DNA of 64,000 bases from Candidatus Eisenbacteria bacterium (GCA_020847735.1 JADLBL010000023.1:208495-272494), one strand, 5' to 3'; numbered from the stretch's first letter, positions 8,045 to 16,860 are shown. A program made the numbers and translations. Notes: a model not told the origin generated them from the letters alone.

Positions 8045-9763
8045 ATGATTTCCCGCACGAGGTTCACCCGCTGGCTTCCCGCCGGGTTGCGTCCCCGGCT
8101 CATGCTGCTCATCGCATTCACCGTGGGCAGCTCGATGGCGCTGATGGTCGTCCAGGCCGCGCGGCAGCGCGATGCCGCGATCGGCGCGGCGGCCGCGGAA
8201 GCCGCGCTCATGAGCCGCCTCGCCGCGGTCGCGGCCGACAACCTGCTGGCGCGCTCGCCGCGCCTGGCGGGAACGCTCGCAGACTTCGACTCCGCGAGCG
8301 TGCGTTCTCCCGCGGCGACGCGCCGCAGGCTCGAGCATCTGCTCGCGTACGTCGGCTCGGACGTCGAAGCCGGCCTGCGGAGCGGCGGCCGCGCCCACTC
8401 GCGCCTGCCCGGGCGCACGGCGTTCCTCGTCGTGGACCGCCGCGGCCGGGTCGTGGCGCAGAGGCCGCCGCTGGCGGCACGACGGGGCGATTCGGTGCTG
8501 ACCGCGCCCCCGCTGGCTCCGGGCCGCTGGATCGAGCGCGTCCGCGGCGGCGAGGGGCACCCGCACATCGTGGCGTTCGCGCCGCTGCCGGGAGCGGAGC
8601 CCCCTTCGCTCTACGTGGGCGTCAGCCTCGACCGCGCGGAGATCGTGGCCGGTGCACGACGTGAGTTCGCCAACAACCTCGCCGTGCTGCTGCTGGTCGG
8701 CGCGATCGTCGCCGTCGTCGCCTGGTTCGGCGCCCAGGCGGTCGTCGTGCGCCGGGTCGAGGCGCTGGTCGGGGCGACCGAGCGATTGCGGGAAGGCGAC
8801 CTGTCGGCGCGCACCGGCCTGCCCTACGGTCGTGGCGAGCTGTCGGTGCTGTCGCGCGCGTTCGACGTCATGGCGGCGGCGCTGGAGCGCGGGCTCGAAG
8901 CGCGCGAGCGCGACGAGGCCCGCCTGCGCGCGAGCGAGGCGCACAAGTCGGCGGTGCTCGAAGCGGCGCTCGACGGGCTCATGGTGCTCGACGGCGACGG
9001 GGTGCTGCTCGAATGGAACCCGGCCGCCCGGCGGCTGTTCGGCGCCCGCGAGCCCGGCGACTCGCGGCCGCGCGCCGGCCACCTCCTCCCGGGACTGGAG
9101 CTGCCGGGCGCGAACGAGGCCGGGGACGGGCGGCGGTTCGAGACGGTCGGGTTGCGTGCGGACGGCACCGAGTTCCCCGTCGAGGTCGGCCTGACGCGCA
9201 TCGCCGGCCGCGCGCAGTTCGTGGCCACGGTGCGCGATCTGACCGAGCGCAAGCGCTGGGAGCGGTCCGTCGAAGCGCTGACCTTCGTGGACGACCTGAC
9301 CGGGCTCTTCAACCGCCGCGGGTTCTCGATGTTCGCCGCGCAGCAGCTTCGCCTCGCGGCGCGTTCGGGCCAGCGGGTCGTGATCGTGTCGGCGGACGTG
9401 GACGGCCTCAAGGCCATCAACGACACGTACGGCCACGCCGAGGGGGACCGGGCCATCATCGAGATGGCGGTCCTGCTGCGGCGCAGCTTCCGCGAGACGG
9501 ACGTGGTCGCGCGCTTCGGCGGCGACGAGTTCGTGGTGCTCGCGACCGAAACCGAGTCGAACGGCGCGGACTCGGCGCTGGAGCGGCTTGTGAACCTGCT
9601 CGAGCTGCGGAACTCGGGCGGCGGAACGAGCTGGCCGCTGCGGGCGAGCTTCGGCTGGATCCGCACGGACTCCCGGTCGGCGCCGCCGCTCGGCGAGCTG
9701 ATCGCACGCGCCGACGCGCGCATGTACGAGCATCGCCGGGCCGCCCGCGCCGCAGTTCGGTGA
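8045..9763 (+). CDS. Membrane sensor diguanylate cyclase (HAMP-PAS-GGDEF)
   Basis: 572 residues. Order: short cytoplasmic start, TM1 about 18-37, a ~160-residue periplasmic region, TM2 about 201-222 (NLAVLLLVGAIVAVVAWFG), HAMP about 223-275, PAS about 300-400 (VLEAALDGLMVLDGDGVLLE), then GGDEF about 410-570. The catalytic FGGDEF lies at 491-496, with an intact inhibitory I-site RETD at 483-486, exactly five residues before the motif. It should therefore make cyclic-di-GMP and be feedback-inhibited. No EAL domain is attached. The periplasmic part presumably senses an unknown signal. The upstream ribosome site is weak. Confidence 0.93.
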   Translation: MISRTRFTRWLPAGLRPRLMLLIAFTVGSSMALMVVQAARQRDAAIGAAAAEAALMSRLAAVAADNLLARSPRLAGTLADFDSASVRSPAATRRRLEHLLAYVGSDVEAGLRSGGRAHSRLPGRTAFLVVDRRGRVVAQRPPLAARRGDSVLTAPPLAPGRWIERVRGGEGHPHIVAFAPLPGAEPPSLYVGVSLDRAEIVAGARREFANNLAVLLLVGAIVAVVAWFGAQAVVVRRVEALVGATERLREGDLSARTGLPYGRGELSVLSRAFDVMAAALERGLEARERDEARLRASEAHKSAVLEAALDGLMVLDGDGVLLEWNPAARRLFGAREPGDSRPRAGHLLPGLELPGANEAGDGRRFETVGLRADGTEFPVEVGLTRIAGRAQFVATVRDLTERKRWERSVEALTFVDDLTGLFNRRGFSMFAAQQLRLAARSGQRVVIVSADVDGLKAINDTYGHAEGDRAIIEMAVLLRRSFRETDVVARFGGDEFVVLATETESNGADSALERLVNLLELRNSGGGTSWPLRASFGWIRTDSRSAPPLGELIARADARMYEHRRAARAAVR

Positions 9764-9838
9764 GCCTCGGGGCGCGTCCCGCGTGGTAGTCTGGCGCGCG
9801 AGTTCCCACCCGCGAACGCCCCGAGAGCCCTTCGAGTC

Positions 9839-10414
9839 ATGCGACCCCGTTTCCCGCTGATCCTGCTTGGCGGCTGTCTCGCCGTCGCGCTCGGCTCCTG
9901 CCGGGCGAGCCGCCCCGAGATCCTGGGGCTGGTGCACCCGCGCTCGACGGTGACCGTTCCCGCCGGCGCCGAGCTCGAGGTCCAGGTGGCCGACGTCACG
10001 CGCGAGAACGAGGCCCCGGTGGTGATCGCCCGGCGCCTCTACGGACCGCTCGGCGCGCCGCCGTGGCCGTTCCAGCTGCGCGCCGACAGCCTTTCGGTTC
10101 TCGACCCGCGGCACGCCTACGCCGTGCAGGCCCGCGTGCTGCTTCACGGCAGGCCGCTGTTCGTCAGCAAGCGGCGGACGACCGTGAATCCGGCGCGGCT
10201 CGCCGACACGCTGGAAGTGGTCGTCGAGCCGGTGCCGCGCACCGTGGGCGTGCTGCCCGGCGCGCCCGCGGGTGAAGCGCCCGGGGCGTGGAATCCCCGC
10301 GAACGCCCTGCTACATTGCCGTCTCCCGTTTCCACACGATCCACTGGCCTCGCCGGCGGGCTGGACCCGACCGCCGCGCGCGGGCCGCTCGCCCGGAACA
10401 CGAGGCCCCGATGA
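9839..10414 (+). CDS. YbaY-like lipoprotein
   Basis: 191 residues. The N-terminus RPRFPLILLGGCLAVALGSC is a lipoprotein signal with the lipobox LGSC, so it should be lipidated and anchored on an inner or outer membrane leaflet. The following ~110 residues (STVTVPAGAELEVQVADVTR, VIARRLYGPLGAPPWPFQL, YAVQARVLLHGRPLFVS) match the small beta-sandwich family of YbaY and type III pilotin-like lipoproteins. The last ~50 residues are low-complexity Pro/Ala/Arg and may be poorly conserved. The stop overlaps the BioY start by 4 bases (ATGA), so the two are translationally coupled. A TAGTCT box at 9787-9792 is a possible -10. Confidence 0.75.
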   Translation: MRPRFPLILLGGCLAVALGSCRASRPEILGLVHPRSTVTVPAGAELEVQVADVTRENEAPVVIARRLYGPLGAPPWPFQLRADSLSVLDPRHAYAVQARVLLHGRPLFVSKRRTTVNPARLADTLEVVVEPVPRTVGVLPGAPAGEAPGAWNPRERPATLPSPVSTRSTGLAGGLDPTAARGPLARNTRPR

Positions 10415-10998
10415 CCTCCCTGACTCGCTCGCAGACGCTCGCGGACGCGGCGATGCCGCGCGCCGGAACGCTGCACAACGCCGCGCTCGTCGTGATCGCC
10501 TCGCTGCTCACCGCGGCGGCGGCGCAGCTCGAGATCCGCCTGCCGTGGACGCCGGTGCCGGTCAGCGGCCAGACGTTCGCGGTGCTGCTCGCGGGCGTCG
10601 TGCTCGGCGCGCGGCGCGCGTTCCTCGCCCAGATGCTCTACCTGCTCGAAGGCGCGTGCGGGCTGCCGGTCTTCTCGGGCGGCGCCGCCGGCGCGCTCGT
10701 GATGGCCGGTCCGACCGGCGGCTACCTGGTTTCGTTCCCGTTCGCGGCGTTCGTCACCGGCGCGCTCGCCGAACGCGCGTGGGACCGGCGCCCGGCGACG
10801 ATGTTCCTCGCCATGCTACTCGGCAGCACCGTGATCTTCGCGCTCGGCCTCGCGCAGCTCTCGCGCTTCGTGCCCGCCGATCGGCTGCTGGCGAGCGGCC
10901 TGCTGCCGTTCGTGCCGGGCGACCTCGCCAAGTCCGCGCTCGCGGCGCTGGCGTTTCCGGTCGCGTGGCGGTTCGTCCGGGGGCTGGAGGCGAAGTGA
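10411..10998 (+). CDS. bioY: Biotin transporter S-component BioY
   Basis: 195 residues, about the normal BioY length. Typical features: VTLRLPWTPVPVSG-type element (here IRLPWTPVPVSGQTFAVLLA), GARRAFLAQMLYLLEGACGL, PVFSGG, then MAGPTGGYLVSFPFAAFVTG. These helices build the membrane biotin-binding unit of ECF transporters. No bioM/bioN ATPase genes are adjacent, so it must act alone or use a shared ECF module elsewhere. The start at 10411 is fixed by ATGA overlap with the lipoprotein gene; an upstream in-frame ATG at 10288 lies well inside that gene and is disfavoured. The stop overlaps the next start (GTGA), continuing the operon. Confidence 0.93.
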   Translation: MTSLTRSQTLADAAMPRAGTLHNAALVVIASLLTAAAAQLEIRLPWTPVPVSGQTFAVLLAGVVLGARRAFLAQMLYLLEGACGLPVFSGGAAGALVMAGPTGGYLVSFPFAAFVTGALAERAWDRRPATMFLAMLLGSTVIFALGLAQLSRFVPADRLLASGLLPFVPGDLAKSALAALAFPVAWRFVRGLEAK

Positions 10999-11855
10999 GC
11001 GTCCACACCGTCGCGATTCTCGGCGCGGGACTGATGGGACGGGGCATCGCCTACGTCTCGGCGCTCGGAGGATTCACGACCCGGCTGCACGACGCTTCGC
11101 GGCCGCAGCTCGAAAAGGGCCTCGCCGAGATCGACGCCATCCTCGAGAAGGGCTTCGCCACCGGCAAGGTCGGACACGCGGACGCCATCGCTTCGCGCAA
11201 GCGCCTGTCGGGCGCGGACTCGCTCGAGGCGGCGGTCGCGGAAGCCGACCTTGTGATCGAGGCGGTGCCCGAGCGGATCGAGCTCAAGATCGAGGTCTTC
11301 GCCGAGCTGGACCGGCTCGCGCCGCCGCACGCGATTCTCGCCTCGAACACCTCCTCGCTGTCGGTCACCGAGATGGCCGCGGCCACCCGCCGCGCCCCGC
11401 AGGTCGTGGGAATGCACTTCTTCAATCCGGTGCACCGCATGAAACTGCTCGAGATCGTGCGCGCGCTCGAGACGAGCGAGGCGACGATCGCGGCCTGCGA
11501 AGCGGCCGGCGCGCGCATGGGCAAGGAAAGCGTGGTGGTGCGCGAGTCGCCCGGGTTCGTGACCTCGCGCATCAACGCCATGATCGGCAACGAGGCCTTC
11601 TACATGCTGCAGGAGGGCGTCGCGAGCGCCGCCGACATCGACAAGGCGCTCAAGCTGGGCCTGAACCATCCGATGGGCCCGTTCGAGCTGGTGGACCTGG
11701 TCGGACTCGACACGCGGCTGTCCATCCTGAAGTTCCTGCACCGCTCGCTGGGCGAGAAGTTCCGGCCGTGCCCGTTGCTCGAGCAGTACGTCGCCGCCGG
11801 ACGGCTCGGCCGCAAGTCCGGTCGCGGCGTTTACGAATACGCGCACAAGGGCTGA
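10995..11855 (+). CDS. 3-hydroxyacyl-CoA (3-hydroxybutyryl-CoA) dehydrogenase
   Basis: 286 residues from GTG 10995, which overlaps the BioY stop and has GGAGGCGAA upstream. The Rossmann motif VAILGAGLMGRGIAY (GxGxxG) binds NAD(P). The family signature ILASNTSSLSVTEMAA and VVGMHFFNPVHRMKLLEIV carries the catalytic Ser and His, and the C-terminal domain has SPGFVTSRINAMIGNEAFYM and LGLNHPMGPFELVDLVGLD. Length matches stand-alone enzymes of the Hbd/PaaH group rather than the large fusion proteins. It oxidises L-3-hydroxyacyl-CoA or reduces acetoacetyl-CoA. Thiolase and aldehyde dehydrogenase genes lie within 5 kb downstream on the same strand. Confidence 0.93.
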   Translation: MSVHTVAILGAGLMGRGIAYVSALGGFTTRLHDASRPQLEKGLAEIDAILEKGFATGKVGHADAIASRKRLSGADSLEAAVAEADLVIEAVPERIELKIEVFAELDRLAPPHAILASNTSSLSVTEMAAATRRAPQVVGMHFFNPVHRMKLLEIVRALETSEATIAACEAAGARMGKESVVVRESPGFVTSRINAMIGNEAFYMLQEGVASAADIDKALKLGLNHPMGPFELVDLVGLDTRLSILKFLHRSLGEKFRPCPLLEQYVAAGRLGRKSGRGVYEYAHKG

Positions 11856-11866
11856 AGGGACGCTCC

Positions 11867-12643
11867 ATGGCCACGCGCAAGGCGGCGAAGAAGAAAGCGG
11901 CGGGCAGGCGCGCGTCGAAGAAGCGCGCCGCGAAGCCAGCCCGCCGCGCGGCGAAGAAGCGCGTGACGAAGAAGCGTCCGGCACGTCGCGCCGCCAAACC
12001 CGCCCGCAAGACGGCGCCGAAACGCGCCGCGAAGAAGCGTCCGGCCCGCCGGGCGGCGAAGCGCCTCGTCACGGCCGTCCGCAAGTCCGCGAAGCCGCGC
12101 CCGGCGAGGGTCGCCCGGCGCGCCGGAAGGCCGGGACCCGCCGCGTCGCCGGCGTTCGCCCCCCAGAAGGCCGGCGCCACGGCGAAGGACCTGTTCCTGT
12201 TCGAGCTCGAACGCGCGCGCGTGGCGGTGCTCGCGGCCATCCAGGGGATCGGGGCTGGCACGGCGACGCGCCCCATGGGCGAGGGCCGCTGGTCCATCCA
12301 CGAGCTGGTGCTGCACCTGGCGGTGCGCGACCGCGTGCGGGTCGAGGAGTTCGACTCGCTGCTCGCGGGCCACGCGGCTTCGTGGACGAACGTCTCGCCG
12401 GGCGCCGAACAGGCGGCCGAGAACGAAGCCCATCTCGTGCCGCTGCGCGGGATGTCGTGGGACGAAGCGGTGCGAATGTTGATGACCACGCGGGCGGCGC
12501 TGCTCGAGCGCCTGCAGGCGGTCCCGTCGGAACCCGCCGGGGTGTGGAGCGCATCCCATCCGTTCGGCGCGACCATGCGCCGGCTGCCCGATCACGACCG
12601 CGGGCACGCGGAAGCGATCAAGAAGGCCCGCATCGCGGGCTGA
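11867..12643 (+). CDS. DinB-superfamily protein with histone-H1-like Lys/Arg/Ala N-terminal tail
   Basis: 258 residues from ATG 11867, 11 bases after the dehydrogenase. Residues 1 to ~95 are a tandem array of basic blocks (TRKAAKKKAAGRR, KKRPARRAAKP twice), like bacterial histone-H1-like nucleoid proteins. From about residue 105 a DinB/YfiT-type four-helix domain begins: FLFELERARVAVLAAI, GRWSIHELVLHLAVRDRV with the metal-site type His, and LPDHDRGHAEAIKKA at the end. DinB-like proteins are metal-dependent, often thiol-transferases or hydrolases. The tail suggests DNA or RNA association. The fusion is read directly from one frame with no stop or frameshift. Confidence 0.8.
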   Translation: MATRKAAKKKAAGRRASKKRAAKPARRAAKKRVTKKRPARRAAKPARKTAPKRAAKKRPARRAAKRLVTAVRKSAKPRPARVARRAGRPGPAASPAFAPQKAGATAKDLFLFELERARVAVLAAIQGIGAGTATRPMGEGRWSIHELVLHLAVRDRVRVEEFDSLLAGHAASWTNVSPGAEQAAENEAHLVPLRGMSWDEAVRMLMTTRAALLERLQAVPSEPAGVWSASHPFGATMRRLPDHDRGHAEAIKKARIAG

Positions 12644-12661
12644 GCCATAGGGGGAAGGTTC

Positions 12662-14125
12662 ATGTCGGAAACGCTGGCTCCGGTTCGGCCGGGCAAGCTC
12701 ATCATCGGCGGCGAGGCCGTGGACGCGGCTTCGGGCGCCACGTTCGAGACGCACAATCCGGCGACCGAGGAGCGCATCACCACGGTCGCCGAGGCGGGCG
12801 CCGAGGACGTGGACCGCGCCGTGAAGGCGGCGCGCGCCGCGTTCGAGAGCGGACCGTGGCCGAAGATGAAGCCCGCCGAGCGCGCCCGCGTGCTGCACCG
12901 CCTCGGCGACCTGATCCTCGCGAACGCCGACGAGCTCGCGCGCCTCGAAACCCTGGACAACGGCAAGCCCATCTTCGAATCGCGCCAGATCGACATCCCG
13001 ATGGTGGCCGGCTGCTTCCATTACTTCTCGGGCTGGGCCAGCAAGCTGACCGGAGAGACGACGAACGTCTCGCCCGCGTTCTTCACGTACACGCTGCGCG
13101 AGCCGGTCGGCGTCGTGGGCGCGATCATCCCGTGGAACTTCCCGATGATCATGGTTGGCTGGAAGGCCGCCCCCGCCCTGGCGGCGGGCAACACCGTGAT
13201 CGTCAAGCCGGCCGCCGAGACGCCGCTGTCGGCGATCCGCATCGGCGAGCTGGCGCTCGAGGCCGGCCTGCCGCCGGGCGTGCTCAACATCGTGCCCGGC
13301 CGCGGTTCGGTCGCGGGCGAAGCGCTGGTGCAGCACGCGCACGTGGACAAGATCAGCTTCACCGGCTCGACCGAGGTGGGACAGCACATCATGCGGGCGG
13401 CCGCCGGCTCGGTGAAGAAGCTGACGCTCGAGCTGGGCGGCAAGTCGCCGAACATCGTGTTCGCCGACGCCGATCTCGACGCGGCCGTGCGCGGCGCCAT
13501 GAACGGCATCTTCTACGGCAAGGGCGAGGTCTGCGCCGCGGGTTCCCGGCTGCTCGTCGAAAAGGCGGTGTACGACGACTTCGTGTCGAAGCTCGCCGAG
13601 CGCGCGAAGAAGCTCGTGCCGGCGGACCCGATGGACCCCAGGACCCGCCTCGGCGCGCTCGTCAACGTGAAGCAGATGAACAGCGTGCTCGGCTACGTCG
13701 AGACGGGCGTCCGGGAAGGCGCCAGGCTGGTCGCCGGAGGCGCCCGTCAGCCGGTCAACGGCAAGGGCACGTTCGTCCAGGCGACGGTGCTCGCCGACGT
13801 GAACAACGGCATGCGGGTCGCGCAGGAGGAGATCTTCGGACCGGTGCTGGCGGTGATCCCGTTCGACGGCGCGGACGACGCGGTCGCGAAGGCCAACGAC
13901 GTGTTCTACGGTCTCGCCTCCGGCGTCTGGACGCGCGACGTGAAGAAGGCGCACTCCGTGGCGCGCCGGCTCAAGGCCGGCACGGTCTGGATCAACACCT
14001 ACAATTACTTCGATCCCGGCATGCCGTTCGGGGGCTACAAGGGGAGCGGCTTCGGACGCGACCTCGGCGCCGCGTGCCTGAACGAGTACACTCAATTGAA
14101 GAGCGTCTGGCTGAACCTCGAATAG
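12662..14125 (+). CDS. NAD(P)-dependent aldehyde dehydrogenase
   Basis: 487 residues, full length for the ALDH superfamily. Catalytic Cys291 sits in GEVCAAGSR, general base Glu257 in LTLELGGKSPN, and Asn159 in IIPWNFP. The cofactor-binding ISFTGSTEVG is also present, and it ends with MPFGGYKGSGFGRDLG and YTQLKSVWLNL. Overall it resembles the betaine/retinal/phenylacetaldehyde class that oxidises aldehydes to acids; substrate cannot be fixed from sequence. A GGGGGAAGG site precedes the ATG. It is 18 bases downstream of the DinB gene and 20 upstream of the double-VOC gene, so all are probably one transcript. Confidence 0.95.
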   Translation: MSETLAPVRPGKLIIGGEAVDAASGATFETHNPATEERITTVAEAGAEDVDRAVKAARAAFESGPWPKMKPAERARVLHRLGDLILANADELARLETLDNGKPIFESRQIDIPMVAGCFHYFSGWASKLTGETTNVSPAFFTYTLREPVGVVGAIIPWNFPMIMVGWKAAPALAAGNTVIVKPAAETPLSAIRIGELALEAGLPPGVLNIVPGRGSVAGEALVQHAHVDKISFTGSTEVGQHIMRAAAGSVKKLTLELGGKSPNIVFADADLDAAVRGAMNGIFYGKGEVCAAGSRLLVEKAVYDDFVSKLAERAKKLVPADPMDPRTRLGALVNVKQMNSVLGYVETGVREGARLVAGGARQPVNGKGTFVQATVLADVNNGMRVAQEEIFGPVLAVIPFDGADDAVAKANDVFYGLASGVWTRDVKKAHSVARRLKAGTVWINTYNYFDPGMPFGGYKGSGFGRDLGAACLNEYTQLKSVWLNLE

Positions 14126-14145
14126 GGAAGGATGGCGCGAGCCCC

Positions 14146-15417
14146 ATGGGCCGCCTGCACTGCATCATCCTGCTGACCCCCGAACTCGAACGCCAGAAGG
14201 CGTTCTACGAGCACAAGCTCGGACTCGGCGTCGCCCGGACTTCCCCCGACTGGGTTTCGTTCACGCTGCGCGGCGCGTCGCTGGTGCTGCGCGCGGCTCC
14301 GGCCGGCGCCGCCGCCGAACTCCAGATCGCGATCCTCGCGCAACCCCTCGCCGCGCGCGTCGAGGCGCTGGCCGCCCGGGGCGTGGCGTTCGAGGGTGGC
14401 ATCGAGGACGAGCCCGCGTGCCGGCTCGCGCTGCTGAAGGATCCCGACGGGAACCACGTGCGGCTCGTGGAGCCGAAGGACGCGGAGCCGCAGGCGAACT
14501 GGCCGCGGCTTTCGTACGCGATCGTGAACTCGTCCCGCTTCGCGAGCACCCTGCACTTCTACCGCGAGGTCCTCGGTCTGCGCGTGGTCGAGGAGCACGA
14601 AGGCTGGGTCGAGTTCGACACCGGCCCGACCCGGCTGGTGATCCACGACCGCGACGAGGGCGACTCGCTGACGCTGCACGCCGGGCAGCGCGTGACGTTC
14701 GCGATCGAGGACGAGGACCTGGATGCGTGGGCCGACGAACTGCGCGAGCGCGGCGTCACGTTCGCGGCCGCGCCCATGGAGGCCGACCTCGGCGTGCAGG
14801 CCGAGGTCGAGGACGCCGACGGCTGGTTCGTCGTGCTGCACGGCCCGCCGCCCGAGGAGCCGCGCGAGGAGGAACTCGCCGAGGACTTCCTCGACGACGA
14901 CGACGCGCCGGCGCGCACGCAGATGATCCGCAAGCCCGGCGAGAGTTCGGGCGAGAGCACCAAGAAGCGCCTGACCGCGGGCAAGCTCGCGCGCAAGACC
15001 AGCGAGCGGGCGGCGACCAAGAACTTCGAGGGCCTCTCGCGCCCGCGCGAAGGCGAACGTGGCGGTGCGCCCGGGCGCGGTGAGGGCTCGGCGCCGGGAC
15101 CGCGTCCGGCCGGACCCGGCGGCCCGCCGCGTCCGGGCGGCTTTGGTTCAGGTCCTCGCCCCGCCGGACCCGGCGGCCCGCCGCGTCCGGGCGGATTTGG
15201 TTCAGGTCCCAGACCTGCCGGACCGGGCGGTCCGCCACGACCAGGTGGTTCTGGTTCAGGCCCCAGGCCCGGTGGCCCGGGGGGTCCGTCTCGCTCGGGC
15301 GGCCCTCCCCGTCCCGGCGGCCCGAGGCCGGGCGGACCCGGCGGCCCGCCTCGTCCGGGTGGCCCGCGGCCCGGCGGTCCGTCGCGCCCCGGCGGCTCCA
15401 GTGGCGAGCGCGGCTGA
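14146..15417 (+). CDS. Tandem VOC-domain protein with Gly/Pro/Arg-rich C-terminal tail
   Basis: 423 residues from ATG 14146. Two VOC modules in tandem: first, LHCIILLTPELERQKAFYEH to LLKDPDGNHVRLVEP; second, LSYAIVNSSRFASTLHFYRE to VEDADGWFVVLHGP. Together they could form an intramolecular active site of a glyoxalase or dioxygenase type. An acidic linker (EEPREEELAEDFLDDDD) and a Lys-rich stretch (STKKRLTAGKLARKTSERAA) follow, then about 100 residues of repeats of GPRPAGPGGPPRPGGFGS. Such RG/PG-rich tails are known from nucleic-acid-binding and phase-separating proteins; on a VOC enzyme this is odd. It lies between aldehyde dehydrogenase and thiolase genes. Confidence 0.8.
   Translation: MGRLHCIILLTPELERQKAFYEHKLGLGVARTSPDWVSFTLRGASLVLRAAPAGAAAELQIAILAQPLAARVEALAARGVAFEGGIEDEPACRLALLKDPDGNHVRLVEPKDAEPQANWPRLSYAIVNSSRFASTLHFYREVLGLRVVEEHEGWVEFDTGPTRLVIHDRDEGDSLTLHAGQRVTFAIEDEDLDAWADELRERGVTFAAAPMEADLGVQAEVEDADGWFVVLHGPPPEEPREEELAEDFLDDDDAPARTQMIRKPGESSGESTKKRLTAGKLARKTSERAATKNFEGLSRPREGERGGAPGRGEGSAPGPRPAGPGGPPRPGGFGSGPRPAGPGGPPRPGGFGSGPRPAGPGGPPRPGGSGSGPRPGGPGGPSRSGGPPRPGGPRPGGPGGPPRPGGPRPGGPSRPGGSSGERG
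15109..15324 (+). repeat. 54-bp in-frame tandem repeat, about four copies
   Basis: Copies start at 15109, 15163, 15217 and 15271, exactly 54 bases apart. The first two are nearly identical and the later ones diverge, then break into shorter PGGP units up to 15410. Each encodes 18 residues of Gly/Pro/Arg-rich sequence, so copy-number change keeps the frame. Confidence 0.85.
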
Positions 15418-15473
15418 CGCGCCGACCGCCGCACCTCGCTTCCGACCCCACGTACCGAAAGGACCTTCCCCCG

Positions 15474-16658
15474 ATGAGCCAGCCTCGCGTCCTGCTTGCC
15501 GGCGCCGTCCGAACGCCTATCGGCAGCTTCGGCGGATCGCTGCTGCCGACGAACGCCGCGCACCTCGGCGGGATCGTCGCCGCCACGGCGCTCGAGCGCG
15601 CGGGCGTGCCGGCGGAGTCGGTGGACGAACTGCTCTTCGGCCACGCGCGCCAGGCGGGCAACGGACCCAACATCGCGCGGCAGATCGTGCGGCGCGCGGC
15701 GCTGTCCGACGCCGTGCCCGCCTTCACGATCCACAAGGCGTGCGCGAGCGGCATGCAGGCGATCGTCTCGGCCGCGCAGTCGGTGCGGCTCGGCGACTCC
15801 GACGTGGTCGTGGCCGGCGGCGTCGAGCACATGTCGAGCGTGCCGTTCCTGGTCATGAACGCGCGCTGGGGAAAGAAGCTCGGCGACGAGCCTCTGGTGG
15901 ACTCGATGTATCGCGACGGCTACCTGTGCCCGCTCTGCGATCAGGTGATGGGCGAGACCGCCGAGACGCTCGCCGACGATTACGCGATCCCGCGCGCCGA
16001 ACAGGACGCGTACGCGCTGCGCAGCCACCAGCGCGCCGCGCGCGCGTGGGAGGCCGGCGTCTTCGATACCGAGATCGTGCCCGTGCCGGTGGGGGAGGGC
16101 CGGCGCGCGACCGTCTTCGCGCGCGACGAACACTTCCGTGCCGATGCGAGCCTCGAGTCCATGGCGAAGCTCCGGCCCGTGTTCCGCAAGGACGGCACCG
16201 TCACCGCCGGCAACGCCTCGGCGATCACCGACGGCGCCGCGGCGCTGGCCGTGCTCTCGGAGGCCGCGGCCGCGAAGCACGGCGTGAGCCCGCTCGGCGC
16301 GCTGCTCGGCGCGACGAGCGTCGGCGTGGACCCGGCGCGCATGGGGATCAGCCCGGTGCCGGCCGTCCGCGAGCTGCTCGACAAGCACCGCCTCGCGCTC
16401 GCCGACATTGACGTCGTCGAGCTGAACGAGGCGTTCGCCGCCCAGGTGCTCGCCTGCGATCGGGAGCTGAAGTTCGACCACGAGCGGCTCAACCCCAACG
16501 GCGGCGGAATCGCCCTCGGCCACCCGACCGGCTGCAGCGGCGCCCGGATCGTGGTCGCCCTGCTCCACGAGCTGCGGCGGCGCAAAGGCCGCTACGGCGT
16601 TGCGACGCTTTGCGTCAGCGGCGGCCAGGGTATGGCGGTGCTGGTCGAGCGGGTGTAG
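15474..16658 (+). CDS. Acetyl-CoA C-acetyltransferase (thiolase)
   Basis: 394 residues, standard for biosynthetic or degradative thiolases. The nucleophile Cys90 lies in FTIHKACASGMQAI, His350 in GGGIALGHPTGCSGARI, and the second catalytic Cys380 in LCVSGGQG. VAGGVEHMSSVPF and ELNEAFAAQVLACD are further family signatures. It condenses two acetyl-CoA or cleaves 3-ketoacyl-CoA. An AAAGGA site lies 8-14 bases before the ATG. With the HBD-type dehydrogenase 4.5 kb upstream it supplies two steps of acyl-CoA interconversion; a crotonase-type hydratase lies far away at 52626. Last gene of the metabolic block before the surface locus. Confidence 0.95.
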   Translation: MSQPRVLLAGAVRTPIGSFGGSLLPTNAAHLGGIVAATALERAGVPAESVDELLFGHARQAGNGPNIARQIVRRAALSDAVPAFTIHKACASGMQAIVSAAQSVRLGDSDVVVAGGVEHMSSVPFLVMNARWGKKLGDEPLVDSMYRDGYLCPLCDQVMGETAETLADDYAIPRAEQDAYALRSHQRAARAWEAGVFDTEIVPVPVGEGRRATVFARDEHFRADASLESMAKLRPVFRKDGTVTAGNASAITDGAAALAVLSEAAAAKHGVSPLGALLGATSVGVDPARMGISPVPAVRELLDKHRLALADIDVVELNEAFAAQVLACDRELKFDHERLNPNGGGIALGHPTGCSGARIVVALLHELRRRKGRYGVATLCVSGGQGMAVLVERV

Positions 16659-16860
16659 CGGAGGGCGCCGGCGGCCCCCCCGGGGCGCGGCCGCGCCGCG
16701 GAATTCCCTCGCCAACTTTCGGGACGCGCTCCTAATCTTTATGTGACGAAGTCGTCAGGCAAGCAGTTCCTCCTGATGAACCGACACGTTCGCGCCCGCT
16801 CCGCGGCCTCCCCCCGAGCTGTCGTCCGTGCGCCCTTCGACCCATCCCGGAGGTGCCGGC

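Noticed and set aside
10288-10410. Longer BioY start
   Set aside because: It would overlap most of the lipoprotein C-terminus; the ATGA overlap at 10411 and the usual BioY length favour the shorter protein.
11831-14095. 754-codon minus-strand frame
   Set aside because: Antisense to DinB and aldehyde dehydrogenase genes; no recognisable domain.
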